Shown piece by piece: positions 8,523 to 16,564 of a stretch of 64,000 bases of DNA (the first letter of the stretch is position 1; each line of letters opens with the position of its first letter). Origin of the DNA: Rhizobium etli 8C-3 (GTDB lineage: Bacteria > Pseudomonadota > Alphaproteobacteria > Rhizobiales > Rhizobiaceae); contig NZ_CP017244.1 in the NCBI RefSeq assembly GCF_001908375.1, positions 310,001 to 374,000 on the forward strand, written 5' to 3'. Under the pieces are notes generated by a model that worked only from the letters and a program-made list of their open reading frames with translations, made no database searches and was not told the origin of the DNA. A program made the position numbers and the translations under genes.

Positions 8523-9962
8523 ATGCCCGACATCGCTTCCCTGCTTTCGCTCAGCGCCGCCATCGAAGCGATGGCTCCTGAGTTCACCGCTCTCAGCGAC
8601 CGGATCTGGGATTTCGCTGAGCTGAAATTCGACGAGCATCAGTCGTCCGACCTGCTGATCCAGACCCTGCGGCAGCATGGTTTTTTGGTGAAGCAGGGTA
8701 TCGCTGGCATGAAGACGGCCTTCATCGGTGAGTTCGGCAGCGGCAAGCCCGTTATCGCCTTTCTCGGAGAGTACGATGCTCTGGCCGGCCTCAGCCAGGT
8801 CGCCGGCGTGGACTCTCCTCAGGCTATCAAGTCCGGCGGGACCGGACACGGCTGCGGGCACAATCTTCTGGGATGCGGCTCACTGCTTGCCGCCGTTTCG
8901 CTTGCCAGGCATCTTGCAACCCATAAGCTTCCCGGGACTGTGCGCTATTATGGTTGTCCAGGCGAGGAGGGTGGCTCCGGAAAGACCTTCATGGTGCGCG
9001 CCGGCGCCTTTGCCGATGTCGAGGCGGCACTCACTTGGCATCCGGCGCCCTTCAACGGCGTGCGCTCGACCAACAATCTGGCTGTGGTCGAGACATTCTA
9101 CCGCTTCAGGGGTGTTGCGGCTCATGCGGCCAACAGCGCCCATCTCGGCCGCTCGGCGCTGGATGCCGTCGAACTGATGAATGTCGGCGTCAACTTCCTG
9201 CGCGAACACATGCCGCAGGATTGCCGAGTGCACTACGCCATCACCGATGCGGGCGGGAGGGCCGCCAATGTCGTGCAGGCCAAGGCAGAGGTACTCTACT
9301 TGATACGCGCGCCGGAAATGGCACAGGCGCTGAGGCTTGCCCAGCGTGTAGAGATGGTCGCCAAAGGCGCGGCGATGATGACGGAGACGGAGGTGGAGGC
9401 TGTGTTCGATGCCGCCTCCACGAGCCTGTTGCCCAATCTAACGCTCGAAACCGCAATTCACGGCAATCTGGTGGCGCTCGGGCCTGTGCCCTTCGATGAA
9501 AAAGATCTGTATTTTGCCCGGCAGATCCAGGAGACCTTCAGCGAGGAGGCGATCAAAAGCAGCATCCGTCTTTACCAGATCAAGGAGGATGTTTTCTTAG
9601 ATGGGAAGATCGACGGTTCGACGCCGCTTCATCTCGGCCTTCGTGCCTTCGAGGGCCAGTCGCATTTTCGCGCCGGCTCGACGGATGTCGGGGATGTCAG
9701 CCGGGTGACGCCAACGGCACAATGCTGGGCGCCAGCCTGGGCAATCGGTACCAGTCCACACACATGGCAAGTCGTCGCTCAAGGACGAAGCCCCGGAGCG
9801 CACAAAGCCATGGTCCATGCCGCCAAGGTATTGGCGGCAACAGGCCTCGACCTCTTCACATCAGCCGAACTTCTTGCCCAAGCAAAAGTCGAATGGTCGG
9901 AAAAGATGGATGGTCAGCCTTATGTATGCCCCATCCCTGAGACGGTCCAGCCGGTGCATTAG
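8523..9962 (+). CDS. M20-family amidohydrolase, AbgB-like (p-aminobenzoyl-glutamate hydrolase subunit B type)
   Basis: The 479-residue zinc aminoacylase shows metal-binding motifs GTGHGCGHN at about 108-116 and GCPGEEGGSGK at about 142-152, a dimerisation insert in the middle, and a C-terminal end (WSEKMDGQPYVCPIP) typical of AbgB-like amidohydrolases. AGAACAC precedes the start. These enzymes cleave an acyl or aminoacyl group from an amino acid or peptide. As the last gene of the importer operon it probably processes the imported compound, possibly after the beta-lactamase-fold enzyme at 5965. Substrate inferred as an N-acyl or peptide-like molecule; not proven to be p-aminobenzoyl-glutamate. 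Confidence 0.88.
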   Translation: MPDIASLLSLSAAIEAMAPEFTALSDRIWDFAELKFDEHQSSDLLIQTLRQHGFLVKQGIAGMKTAFIGEFGSGKPVIAFLGEYDALAGLSQVAGVDSPQAIKSGGTGHGCGHNLLGCGSLLAAVSLARHLATHKLPGTVRYYGCPGEEGGSGKTFMVRAGAFADVEAALTWHPAPFNGVRSTNNLAVVETFYRFRGVAAHAANSAHLGRSALDAVELMNVGVNFLREHMPQDCRVHYAITDAGGRAANVVQAKAEVLYLIRAPEMAQALRLAQRVEMVAKGAAMMTETEVEAVFDAASTSLLPNLTLETAIHGNLVALGPVPFDEKDLYFARQIQETFSEEAIKSSIRLYQIKEDVFLDGKIDGSTPLHLGLRAFEGQSHFRAGSTDVGDVSRVTPTAQCWAPAWAIGTSPHTWQVVAQGRSPGAHKAMVHAAKVLAATGLDLFTSAELLAQAKVEWSEKMDGQPYVCPIPETVQPVH

Positions 9963-10249
9963 ACCGGGCGAATGGCTAAGCGATCTGCGATTGGCCGACA
10001 GTTCACTTCCCCCCGTTGGCCAAGTGCTACGAGGAACTGCCAGGTCATCGGTTTGAAACCATTATGTTGAATGGATGCGCATCATGCGCACCGGCGCGCG
10101 AGGATGGAGCGCAACATCGATGCCTATGGCAGGGCGGTCGTGATCCAGGTCGCCAAGCCTGAATCCGGCGTGAAAGCCAAGCGGCTGGTCGTGACTGAGG
10201 ACCGCGCCCGCGCCGAAATACAGCTGTTTGGCATTGTTTTGCGGTCCGA

Positions 10250-10678
10250 CTATTGCCTTGAGACACCCGATCTCTTCGGCGTCAATGGGACATAGGCGCT
10301 GCTGCTTCTGTCCAGCCAATCGAGGTTGGTCTTGCCGGCCGCGCGCAGATAGTCTGCGGCCCTGAGAAACAGTGGATGACGCAGATCCCGCTTTGTCAGA
10401 AGATGATGGTCATTTCCTTCGATGCGCGTCATCATTGCTGCCCCATCAGGCTCGTCGCTGTATGCACGCGCCAGAAAGGTCACAAATCCATCTGTGAATT
10501 CAAATAGGTCGTATTCGTAATGGTAATCGTAAAACCCATCAGCGTCAGGCTCGGATGCATCGATGTGATGCGATACTTCCACCATCATGGGCCACGCCAC
10601 GCCGTTCCGCCCCAAGATGGCCTTGGTGCGCCGCAAGGCCACTCGAGCTCGGTAAAACAGCTTTTCGATCTGCAACAA
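10250..10678 (-). CDS. Hypothetical protein, possibly partial
   Basis: The reading frame is 142 residues from a TTG at 10678, or 112 residues from the ATG at 10588, neither with a convincing ribosome-binding site. The protein is acidic and aromatic-rich in the middle (DGFYDYHYEYDLFEF) and contains TKRDLRHPLFLRAADYLRAAG. I do not recognise a family. There is no membrane segment or signal peptide. It lies between the convergent M20 gene and the IclR gene. Codon use looks coding (few rare codons), but the weak start leaves open that it is a fragment. The 287 bases between 9963 and 10249 show no recognisable gene. Confidence 0.4.
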   Translation of the reverse strand: MLQIEKLFYRARVALRRTKAILGRNGVAWPMMVEVSHHIDASEPDADGFYDYHYEYDLFEFTDGFVTFLARAYSDEPDGAAMMTRIEGNDHHLLTKRDLRHPLFLRAADYLRAAGKTNLDWLDRSSSAYVPLTPKRSGVSRQ

Positions 10679-10722
10679 TTCTACATGTCAGCGAGGCATT
10701 CCTCGCCCCAGGTTCTGAGTAT

Positions 10723-11532
10723 TCACACGCGCGTTGTAGAAACACGTCTTGAAAGAGAATTGAATCCAAGCTTTTCGGAAATCTCTTGCGCGGCGTTCAG
10801 CAGGCTATCGAGATAGGCAGCGCGATTGCGCAGCCCATCCTCACGTGGGGCAACCAGGCACAGGGTGGCGATGCAGGTACCATCAGCCTGATAAATCGGG
10901 ACAGCCAGACAATGGGTGAAATTCTCCACTTCACTATTGAAGGTGAAATATCCATCGCGTGCTGCCTGCCTTACCTGGGCGATGAAATCCGCCGGATCCA
11001 GCCGCCGGCCGTTCGGCAGGACGAAATCCTCCGGCGGGATAAGGTCAAGGATTTCCTGGTCCGAAAGGTTTGACACGAGGAGGCGGCCTGACGCGGTCCA
11101 GGGAATGGAAACAAGTTCGCCGACATTCGAGGAAATTCGGAACGGTCGGATGCCCTCGCGCATCATAGCAACCGTATATTTTTTGCCCTCGAGCAGACAC
11201 ATCTGCGCCGTCTCACGCGTTTCCTCGGCGAGATGGACCAGCATTCGGTCGCACTCGCGCATAAGGTCGAACTGCTCGGCATATGCGGTGCCGAGGAAAT
11301 AGAGGCGGCGGCCGAGAAAGATCCGGCCCTCGCCGCCTTGATAATCCAGCATGCCGTGATTGAGCAGCAGGTTGACGAGCTCGTAGATGGAGGAGCGCGG
11401 CGCGCCGATTTCCGCGGCGATCTCATTCGGGCGCATCGGCCGACGCTTCACACGCAGGAACTCGAGAATCTCGAAGGCGCGATCCAGTCCTCGCGTCCGT
11501 CGTGATGCCGTTTCGCCGGAGTCTTCTGTCAT
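10723..11532 (-). CDS. IclR-family transcriptional regulator
   Basis: The 269-residue protein has an N-terminal winged helix-turn-helix (about 12-75, with RPNEIAAEIGAPRSSIYELVNLLL) and a C-terminal IclR effector domain (about 90-260, with SIPWTASGRLLVSNLSDQE). The ATG at 11532 follows GGAGAAGAAT; a longer frame to 11628 would run into the ridA gene and has no support. It is the last gene of a same-strand cluster with RidA and an amino acid importer, and probably controls that cluster and the divergent PLP enzyme at 15157. Effector is likely a catabolite of the amino acid. Confidence 0.92.
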   Translation of the reverse strand: MTEDSGETASRRTRGLDRAFEILEFLRVKRRPMRPNEIAAEIGAPRSSIYELVNLLLNHGMLDYQGGEGRIFLGRRLYFLGTAYAEQFDLMRECDRMLVHLAEETRETAQMCLLEGKKYTVAMMREGIRPFRISSNVGELVSIPWTASGRLLVSNLSDQEILDLIPPEDFVLPNGRRLDPADFIAQVRQAARDGYFTFNSEVENFTHCLAVPIYQADGTCIATLCLVAPREDGLRNRAAYLDSLLNAAQEISEKLGFNSLSRRVSTTRV

Positions 11533-11552
11533 ATTCTTCTCCGGAGTTGCTG

Positions 11553-11942
11553 TCAGCCGCGATCGGCGCGATAGGCCACGCAATCGACTTCCACCTTGCA
11601 ATCGACCATCATCCGCGACTGAACACAAGCGCGTGCCGGTGCATTTCCGCCAAAAAATTCAGCATAGACGCCATTGAAGCTCCAGAAATCGCGAGGATCA
11701 TCGAGCCAGACCCCAACGCGCACGACATCCTCCAGACGGTAGCCGGCCTCGTCGAGAATACGGATCATGTTCTCGATTGCCTTGCGACTCTGTGCAACAA
11801 TACCGCCTTGCACGATTTCGCCGTTTTCCATAGGGACCTGGCCCGAGACATAGAGCCAGCCTGCTGCTTCCGTCGCCCGGGCAAAGGGCAGCGGCTGTCC
11901 GCCGGCTCCGGTTTCGCCGGCCCCGTAACGCTTGATTGTCAT
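11553..11942 (-). CDS. RidA family (YjgF/YER057c/UK114) protein
   Basis: The 129-residue protein has the RidA signature region near its end: GGNAPARACVQSRMMVDCKVEVDCVA, with the conserved Arg (PARAC) that binds the substrate carboxylate. RidA proteins hydrolyse reactive enamine/imine intermediates released by PLP-dependent dehydratases. That fits this cluster well, because a D-serine/hydroxyaspartate dehydratase-like enzyme is encoded divergently at 15157. It trimerises in the cytoplasm. The gene sits between the IclR regulator (20 bases away) and the importer ATPase (14 bases away), so it is probably in their operon. Confidence 0.92.
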   Translation of the reverse strand: MTIKRYGAGETGAGGQPLPFARATEAAGWLYVSGQVPMENGEIVQGGIVAQSRKAIENMIRILDEAGYRLEDVVRVGVWLDDPRDFWSFNGVYAEFFGGNAPARACVQSRMMVDCKVEVDCVAYRADRG

Positions 11943-11956
11943 GGGATCTCTTTCTT

Positions 11957-12727
11957 CTAGTTGAAACTTGAGGTTTTGAGGAACTCGGCGAGCCGCTCCG
12001 TCTTCGGACTGACGAACATTTTCTTGGGGTCGCCTTCCTCGCAGATGACGCCTTGGTTCATGAAGATGACGCGCGACGAAACTTCGTAGGCGAAGCGCAT
12101 CTCGTGGGTGACGAGCAGCATGGTCATGCCGTCGGCGGCAAGCCCCTTGATGACCTGAAGCACTTCACCGACCAGTTCGGGGTCCAGCGCAGAAGTCACC
12201 TCGTCAAACAGCATCAGCCGCGGCGACATGGCGATGGCACGGGCGATCGCGACGCGCTGCTGCTGACCGCCGGAAAGCTGACCGGGATAATGGTTCATGC
12301 GCGCGGCGAGGCCAACTCGGTCGAGCCATTTTTCGGCAATGGTTCGGGCTTGCGCCTTCGTCATTTTCTTCACCTTGACGAGGCCAAGCATAATGTTTTC
12401 AGCAGCACTCATATGGGGAAAGAGATTGAACTGCTGAAACGCCATGCCGGTCAGAGCACGCTGGCGTGCAATTTCTTTCTCGCTTTTGCGGCGCCGGGTC
12501 ACGCCTTCGACGCGATAGCCGATTTCCTCGCCGTCCAGGCTAATCGTACCGCTTTGGAATTCTTCGAGCATGTTGATGCAACGCAGCAAAGTCGTCTTGC
12601 CAGAGCCGGACGAGCCGATGATGGAAATGACTTCGCCTTCCTGGACGCTACAATCGACGCCCTTGAGGACTTCTTGGATGCCGTAGGTCTTGCGCAGACC
12701 CTTGATTTCGAGAATGGTCTTGGCCAT
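11957..12727 (-). CDS. Polar amino acid ABC transporter ATPase (GlnQ/HisP family)
   Basis: The 256-residue ATPase has Walker [11 protein letters not shown]-loop [11 protein letters not shown], signature LSGGQQQR and Walker [15 protein letters not shown], the last being typical of the amino acid subfamily. I start it at the ATG at 12727 ([11 protein letters not shown]); a frame open to 12805 overlaps the permease gene. It drives the importer encoded by the next three genes upstream on this strand (12741, 13407, 14128). Confidence 0.95.
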   Translation of the reverse strand: MAKTILEIKGLRKTYGIQEVLKGVDCSVQEGEVISIIGSSGSGKTTLLRCINMLEEFQSGTISLDGEEIGYRVEGVTRRRKSEKEIARQRALTGMAFQQFNLFPHMSAAENIMLGLVKVKKMTKAQARTIAEKWLDRVGLAARMNHYPGQLSGGQQQRVAIARAIAMSPRLMLFDEVTSALDPELVGEVLQVIKGLAADGMTMLLVTHEMRFAYEVSSRVIFMNQGVICEEGDPKKMFVSPKTERLAEFLKTSSFN

Positions 12728-12740
12728 CGGGGGAGCCTTT

Positions 12741-13400
12741 TCAGGATGGCAAGGCGGTCTTGCGCTCGACATATTTGCCGAAGTGCTCGATGCCGTAGTT
12801 GACAATGAAATAAAGAGCGCCAGCCAGGAAATAGAACTGCAGGCTCATGAAATTGCGGGAAATGATCTCCTGCGTGCGCAGGAGAAGTTCCGCCACACCG
12901 ATGACAGAAAGCAGGGTCGAGGCCTTTACCATCTCGGCTGCCGTGTTCACCCAGGACGGCAAGCACTGGCGCATGGCCTGCGGCCATAGCACGGAGGTGA
13001 AGGTCTGGGTGAAGGTCAGGCCGATCGCCTTGGCCGCTTCGGTCTGTCCCTTGGGAATGGCCTGAAGCGCTCCGCGCACGATTTCGCCGACATGCGAGGA
13101 GCAGAAGATCGCAAGTGCGAGGACACCTGCCGAAAACGGCCCGAGATCAACTCCGGCGGCGGAGGAGACGTAATAGCTCGCCAGCACGAGCACGAGCACC
13201 GGCGTGCCACGAATAACGTCGGTATAGGCGCGCACCGTTAAGCGCAAAACAGCACCGCCGTAGACGAGCGCCAAGCCGACGAAAACTCCGAGTATGGAAC
13301 CAGCAAGGATGGCCAGCAGAGAGATCGATACGGTCATGCCGAGCCCGTTCATGATAACGTATCGGGCGATCCAGAATTGTTCGAGAAAGGTGTAAGACAT
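12741..13400 (-). CDS. Polar amino acid ABC transporter permease (HisM/HisQ family)
   Basis: The 219-residue inner-membrane protein has about five helices and the HisMQ-type sequence [15 protein letters not shown] near residue 58, followed by the EAA loop [19 protein letters not shown] near residue 130. It pairs with the permease at 13407, six bases away. Together with the ATPase at 11957 and the binding protein at 14128 it makes a complete polar amino acid importer. Confidence 0.94.
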   Translation of the reverse strand: MSYTFLEQFWIARYVIMNGLGMTVSISLLAILAGSILGVFVGLALVYGGAVLRLTVRAYTDVIRGTPVLVLVLASYYVSSAAGVDLGPFSAGVLALAIFCSSHVGEIVRGALQAIPKGQTEAAKAIGLTFTQTFTSVLWPQAMRQCLPSWVNTAAEMVKASTLLSVIGVAELLLRTQEIISRNFMSLQFYFLAGALYFIVNYGIEHFGKYVERKTALPS

Positions 13401-13406
13401 CCGGGC

Positions 13407-14069
13407 TTACCTCGGCAGGGCCAGGCGGCCCTCGACGAAACGCATCGAGGCGGCGATGAGAAAACAAGTCGCGACGTAGAGGCCGGAGGTGACCATCCAG
13501 GTTTCCACGACTCGGAAGCTCTCGACGTTGATCTTGCGGGCCGCAAATGTCAGCTCAGGCACGGCGATGGCGGCGGCAAGCGATGTATCCTTGAAAAGCG
13601 AAATGGTCGTTGAAGACAGCGACGGCAGCACATTGCGCAGCATCAGTGGAGCGATGATGGAGCTGCGGATCTGCATCCCCGTCAGACCGATGGCGAGGCC
13701 GGCTTCCGTCAGACCTTTGGGAATTGACAGTAAGCCGGCCCGAAACACTTCAGCGAGATAGGCACCCGAATAAAGGGATAGAACCAGCACGAAGCTTTCC
13801 ATTTTGTCGAGACGGACGCCCATCTGCGGCATCGCGAAATAGGCAAATAGCACCAGAACGAGGATCGGCAGGTTGCGGATCACCGTGACATAGAGCTGCG
13901 CTGATGCGATCGCGTAGCGGTTCTTCGACGTCAGCGCGAAGGCCGCGAAAAGACCGATCACCGCTCCAATCAAGATCGAGACCACCGCAAGGCCAAGGCT
14001 AAGCGCGAGCCCGCTCAACAGGAAATCGAAATTACGCCAAACGGCCGCGAAATTCAAAGTGTAACCCAT
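13407..14069 (-). CDS. Polar amino acid ABC transporter permease (HisM/HisQ family)
   Basis: The 220-residue second permease starts at the ATG at 14069 (MGYTLNFAAVWRNFDFLLSG); the frame extends to 14120 but the extra 17 residues are proline- and serine-rich and out of family. The conserved segment YVTVIRNLPILVLVLFAYFAMP and the EAA loop GLLSIPKGLTEAGLAIGL are present. It forms the heterodimeric channel with the product of 12741. Confidence 0.94.
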   Translation of the reverse strand: MGYTLNFAAVWRNFDFLLSGLALSLGLAVVSILIGAVIGLFAAFALTSKNRYAIASAQLYVTVIRNLPILVLVLFAYFAMPQMGVRLDKMESFVLVLSLYSGAYLAEVFRAGLLSIPKGLTEAGLAIGLTGMQIRSSIIAPLMLRNVLPSLSSTTISLFKDTSLAAAIAVPELTFAARKINVESFRVVETWMVTSGLYVATCFLIAASMRFVEGRLALPR

Positions 14070-14127
14070 GGCGATGCCTTCCCCTGAGGCTGAGGGAGCG
14101 GGAGACCGGCCCCGCTCCACACGGCTG

Positions 14128-14970
14128 TTATTTGAATTCGACCGGGAAGCCGATCTGAGGCGGGGTCAGGTCTTTGCCGAACCAGGTCTTGAAAGATTTG
14201 GCGTAGGTGTCGAATTCGACGCCGGTCATGGCTTCGTGCAGAGCGGTGTTGACGAAGTTCAGCCAATCCTGATCGCCGCGCTTGACGCCGCAGGCATAGG
14301 TTTGCGGGTTCCAGCCGTAGCCGGCATCCTTGTAGCGGCCCGGATTCTGGGTCATGTACCAGGCGAGCGACGACTGGTCTGTCGCCACTGTATCAGCGCG
14401 TCCAGATTCCAGCGCCTGATAAATCAGGTCGACGGATTCATATTGATCCACCTTCGCCTCCGGCAGAGCGGCATGCACCATGGCCTCCGCATAGACATTC
14501 TGCAGGACCGAAACCGTGACGGACGAGCCAGCCGCCTTCAGTGCGGCATAATCGCCATATTTCCCATCTGCTTTGAGCATCAGGCCCACGCCTTCGCGAT
14601 AGTAAGGAATGGTGAAGGCAACCTGTTGAGCCCGCTCGCCAGTAACGGTCATGAATTGGCAGGTGATGTCCACTTTTCCGGTGGTTATGTTGGGGATGCG
14701 GGCGTCGGAAGACTGGTTCACATACTCGATTTTTTCGGGATCGCCGAAGAGTGCCTTGGCAATGATATGGCCCATGTCGACGTCGAAACCCTGAAGCTTG
14801 TCGTCGGCGCTCTTGAAATGCCAGGGCGCATTGGTGCTGCCGGTGCCAAGGACAAGGTGGCCTCGGGTAAGCACTTCATCGAGCTTGCTGCCCTCAGCGA
14901 GGGCTGGCGCAGAATAAAAAGCAGTGGCGACGGCCAGCGACATCGTGCCGGCGAGGAAGGAATAGGTCAT
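14128..14970 (-). CDS. Periplasmic amino acid-binding protein (SBP family 3)
   Basis: The 280-residue protein begins with a signal peptide ending near ALA-EG (residue 25), then the family 3 fold: LTRGHLVLGTGSTNAPWHF and GFDVDMGHIIAKALFG. The segment DITCQFMTVTGERAQQVAFTIPYY matches the ligand loop of polar amino acid binders. AAGGGGAA precedes the ATG. It is the first gene of the importer-RidA-IclR cluster and divergent from the PLP enzyme at 15157, so the imported compound is probably that enzyme's substrate: a hydroxy- or D-amino acid (inference). Confidence 0.93.
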   Translation of the reverse strand: MTYSFLAGTMSLAVATAFYSAPALAEGSKLDEVLTRGHLVLGTGSTNAPWHFKSADDKLQGFDVDMGHIIAKALFGDPEKIEYVNQSSDARIPNITTGKVDITCQFMTVTGERAQQVAFTIPYYREGVGLMLKADGKYGDYAALKAAGSSVTVSVLQNVYAEAMVHAALPEAKVDQYESVDLIYQALESGRADTVATDQSSLAWYMTQNPGRYKDAGYGWNPQTYACGVKRGDQDWLNFVNTALHEAMTGVEFDTYAKSFKTWFGKDLTPPQIGFPVEFK

Positions 14971-15156
14971 CGTGTTCCCCTTGATTGACCGTTTTTCTGA
15001 TAATCCAATATAGCGGACATGTGTCTGTGTTATCGGATTGACTTATCAAGGGGTATGAGGAATGACTTGTCAATAGGCATTGCCATAAAGATGTATCGTC
15101 ATTGACGACGGGTTTTTGGCGGTCCAGCATTCTTCATACCGTTCTGCGAGGCTCCC
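14971..15156. promoter_or_regulatory. Divergent promoter region between amino acid importer and PLP enzyme genes
   Basis: This 186-base intergenic region serves two divergent genes. It contains a 9-bp inverted repeat, CCCCTTGAT (14977-14985) and ATCAAGGGG (15045-15053), about 59 bases apart; the left copy includes the ribosome-binding site of the binding-protein gene. Between them are GATAATCC and a reversed TTATCGGATTG-like copy plus the small dyad GACA-TG-TGTC. Some of these may bind the IclR regulator of 10723. I cannot fix a core promoter with confidence. Confidence 0.4.
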
Positions 15157-16236
15157 ATGCCCTTTTCTCCTAAAGATTTGACAATGATCGACACCCCCGC
15201 CGTGCTTATCGATCTCGACATCGCGAAGCGGAACATCCATCGCTTCCAGGCTTATGCAGACAGGCACGGCATCCGTGTGCGCCCGCATATCAAGACACAC
15301 AAGCTGCCAGCCGTTGCAGAGATGCAGCTTGCGGCGGGCGCAATCGGCATTACCTGCCAGAAGGTTTCGGAAGCCGAGGCGATGGTTTGCGGCAGCAAAG
15401 CCATACGCGACGTACTGATCACCTACAATATTATAGGTGTTGCCAAGCTGGAACGCCTGAAGGCGCTAGCGGGAAAAGTAAAATTGTCGGTCGTCGCCGA
15501 TAGCCGCGAGGTCGTCGACGGGCTCTCGGCGTCCTTCCATGCCGCGTCTGCGCCGCTGGCGGTGCTTGTGGAATGTAACACAGGCGCCAATCGCTGCGGC
15601 GTCGCGACGGTGGAGGAGGCCGAGGACCTGGCCGTCGCAATCCAGGCAGCACCCGGCCTCGTTTTCGGCGGGTTGATGACGTACCCGCCGGCAGGTGGCG
15701 AGGCGGGGGTCGAAAGTTTCATGAGGCAGGCCACCACCCGCATCAATGCGCGGGGACTGACGGTACCGGTTGTTTCATCCGGTGGTACGCCATCCATGAT
15801 GCATGCCGCCGGCTCTCCGACGACCACGGAGTATCGCCCCGGAACCTATGTCTACAATGACAGATCTCTCGTGGCGCGTGGTGTCTGCAGCTGGGAGGAT
15901 TGTGCACTGAGCGTGCTCGCCACCGTCGTCTCCGTTCCCGCACCGGACCGAGCGGTGATCGACGCCGGCTCCAAGACGCTGACCTCAGACTTGCTCGGTC
16001 TTGAAGGTTACGGCCATGTGCTCGGACGTGACGACGTAGCGATCGACCAGCTTTCGGAAGAACATGGAAGGCTGGTCAGCACCGGCGCGATCGGCCTTGC
16101 GGTCGGGGACAAGGTACGGATCGTGCCAAACCATGCCTGCGTCGTCACCAATATGGTTGAGGCCGTCATGGTCACGAGTGCCGAGCGGACCGGACCGGAA
16201 ATCTGGCCCGTCGTCGCGCGTGGAAAAATTGTTTGA
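15157..16236 (+). CDS. PLP-dependent D-threonine aldolase / D-serine (hydroxyaspartate) dehydratase-like enzyme (DSD1 family)
   Basis: The 359-residue enzyme has the alanine-racemase-type N-terminal barrel with RPHIKTHK at 42-49 (Lys46 is the expected PLP lysine) and the C-terminal beta domain of the DSD1 family. The pair of zinc ligands characteristic of D-serine dehydratase and D-threo-3-hydroxyaspartate dehydratase is seen as P-N-H-A-C, His326 and Cys328. Aldolases of the family use a divalent metal at the same site, so aldolase and dehydratase activities cannot be separated here. The neighbouring RidA favours a dehydratase releasing an enamine. An ATG at 15184 is a possible alternative start. 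Confidence 0.88.
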   Translation: MPFSPKDLTMIDTPAVLIDLDIAKRNIHRFQAYADRHGIRVRPHIKTHKLPAVAEMQLAAGAIGITCQKVSEAEAMVCGSKAIRDVLITYNIIGVAKLERLKALAGKVKLSVVADSREVVDGLSASFHAASAPLAVLVECNTGANRCGVATVEEAEDLAVAIQAAPGLVFGGLMTYPPAGGEAGVESFMRQATTRINARGLTVPVVSSGGTPSMMHAAGSPTTTEYRPGTYVYNDRSLVARGVCSWEDCALSVLATVVSVPAPDRAVIDAGSKTLTSDLLGLEGYGHVLGRDDVAIDQLSEEHGRLVSTGAIGLAVGDKVRIVPNHACVVTNMVEAVMVTSAERTGPEIWPVVARGKIV

Positions 16237-16564
16237 CCAGCAGGCAGGACAGGAAGCCCTGGTGCGGGCACGCTCCCAAAAGCCAACCCACTTGTGGCCC
16301 TTGCAAGGCCGTCAGTGCTCTGCTCAGGGCTCAATCAGGCATGGCCGTGCACGAGGGCGCAAAAGGCAGTCTTGTCGATGGAAGGACAACTTTTCGCAAA
16401 GGTTGCCGAGACCAAAGAAGCCTTGCAGCAGCTTTGCGGCCCGTCTTCGGCGACGATCGGAAAATTATTGGCATAAAACGCATGGCGCTTTGAAAGTTTT
16501 TATGTAAAAACATCGTGTTAGCTCACATGCCTTTGAAGGCGCGATTAGAGTTCGTGACGGAAAA
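16237..16564. promoter_or_regulatory. Intergenic region upstream of the LacI gene, with a 16-bp palindrome
   Basis: This 328-base gap holds no gene I can support; short frames of 60-86 codons in several phases lack start signals and family features. Near its right end, 16496-16511 is GTTTTTA-TG-TAAAAAC, a perfect 7-bp inverted repeat around two bases, 54 bases before the lacI start. It could be an operator for autoregulation, although it differs from the ATGAAAA-type palindromes at the target promoter. Confidence 0.4.

Noticed and set aside
14068..14988. 306-codon forward frame opposite the amino acid-binding protein gene
   Set aside because: It is the shadow of a binding protein with a signal peptide and ligand motifs; the composition is typical of an antisense frame.
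16294..16476. 61-codon forward frame after the PLP enzyme gene
   Set aside because: Its last 30 residues look helical, but there is no ribosome-binding site or family match and other phases are equally open, so coding is not supported.
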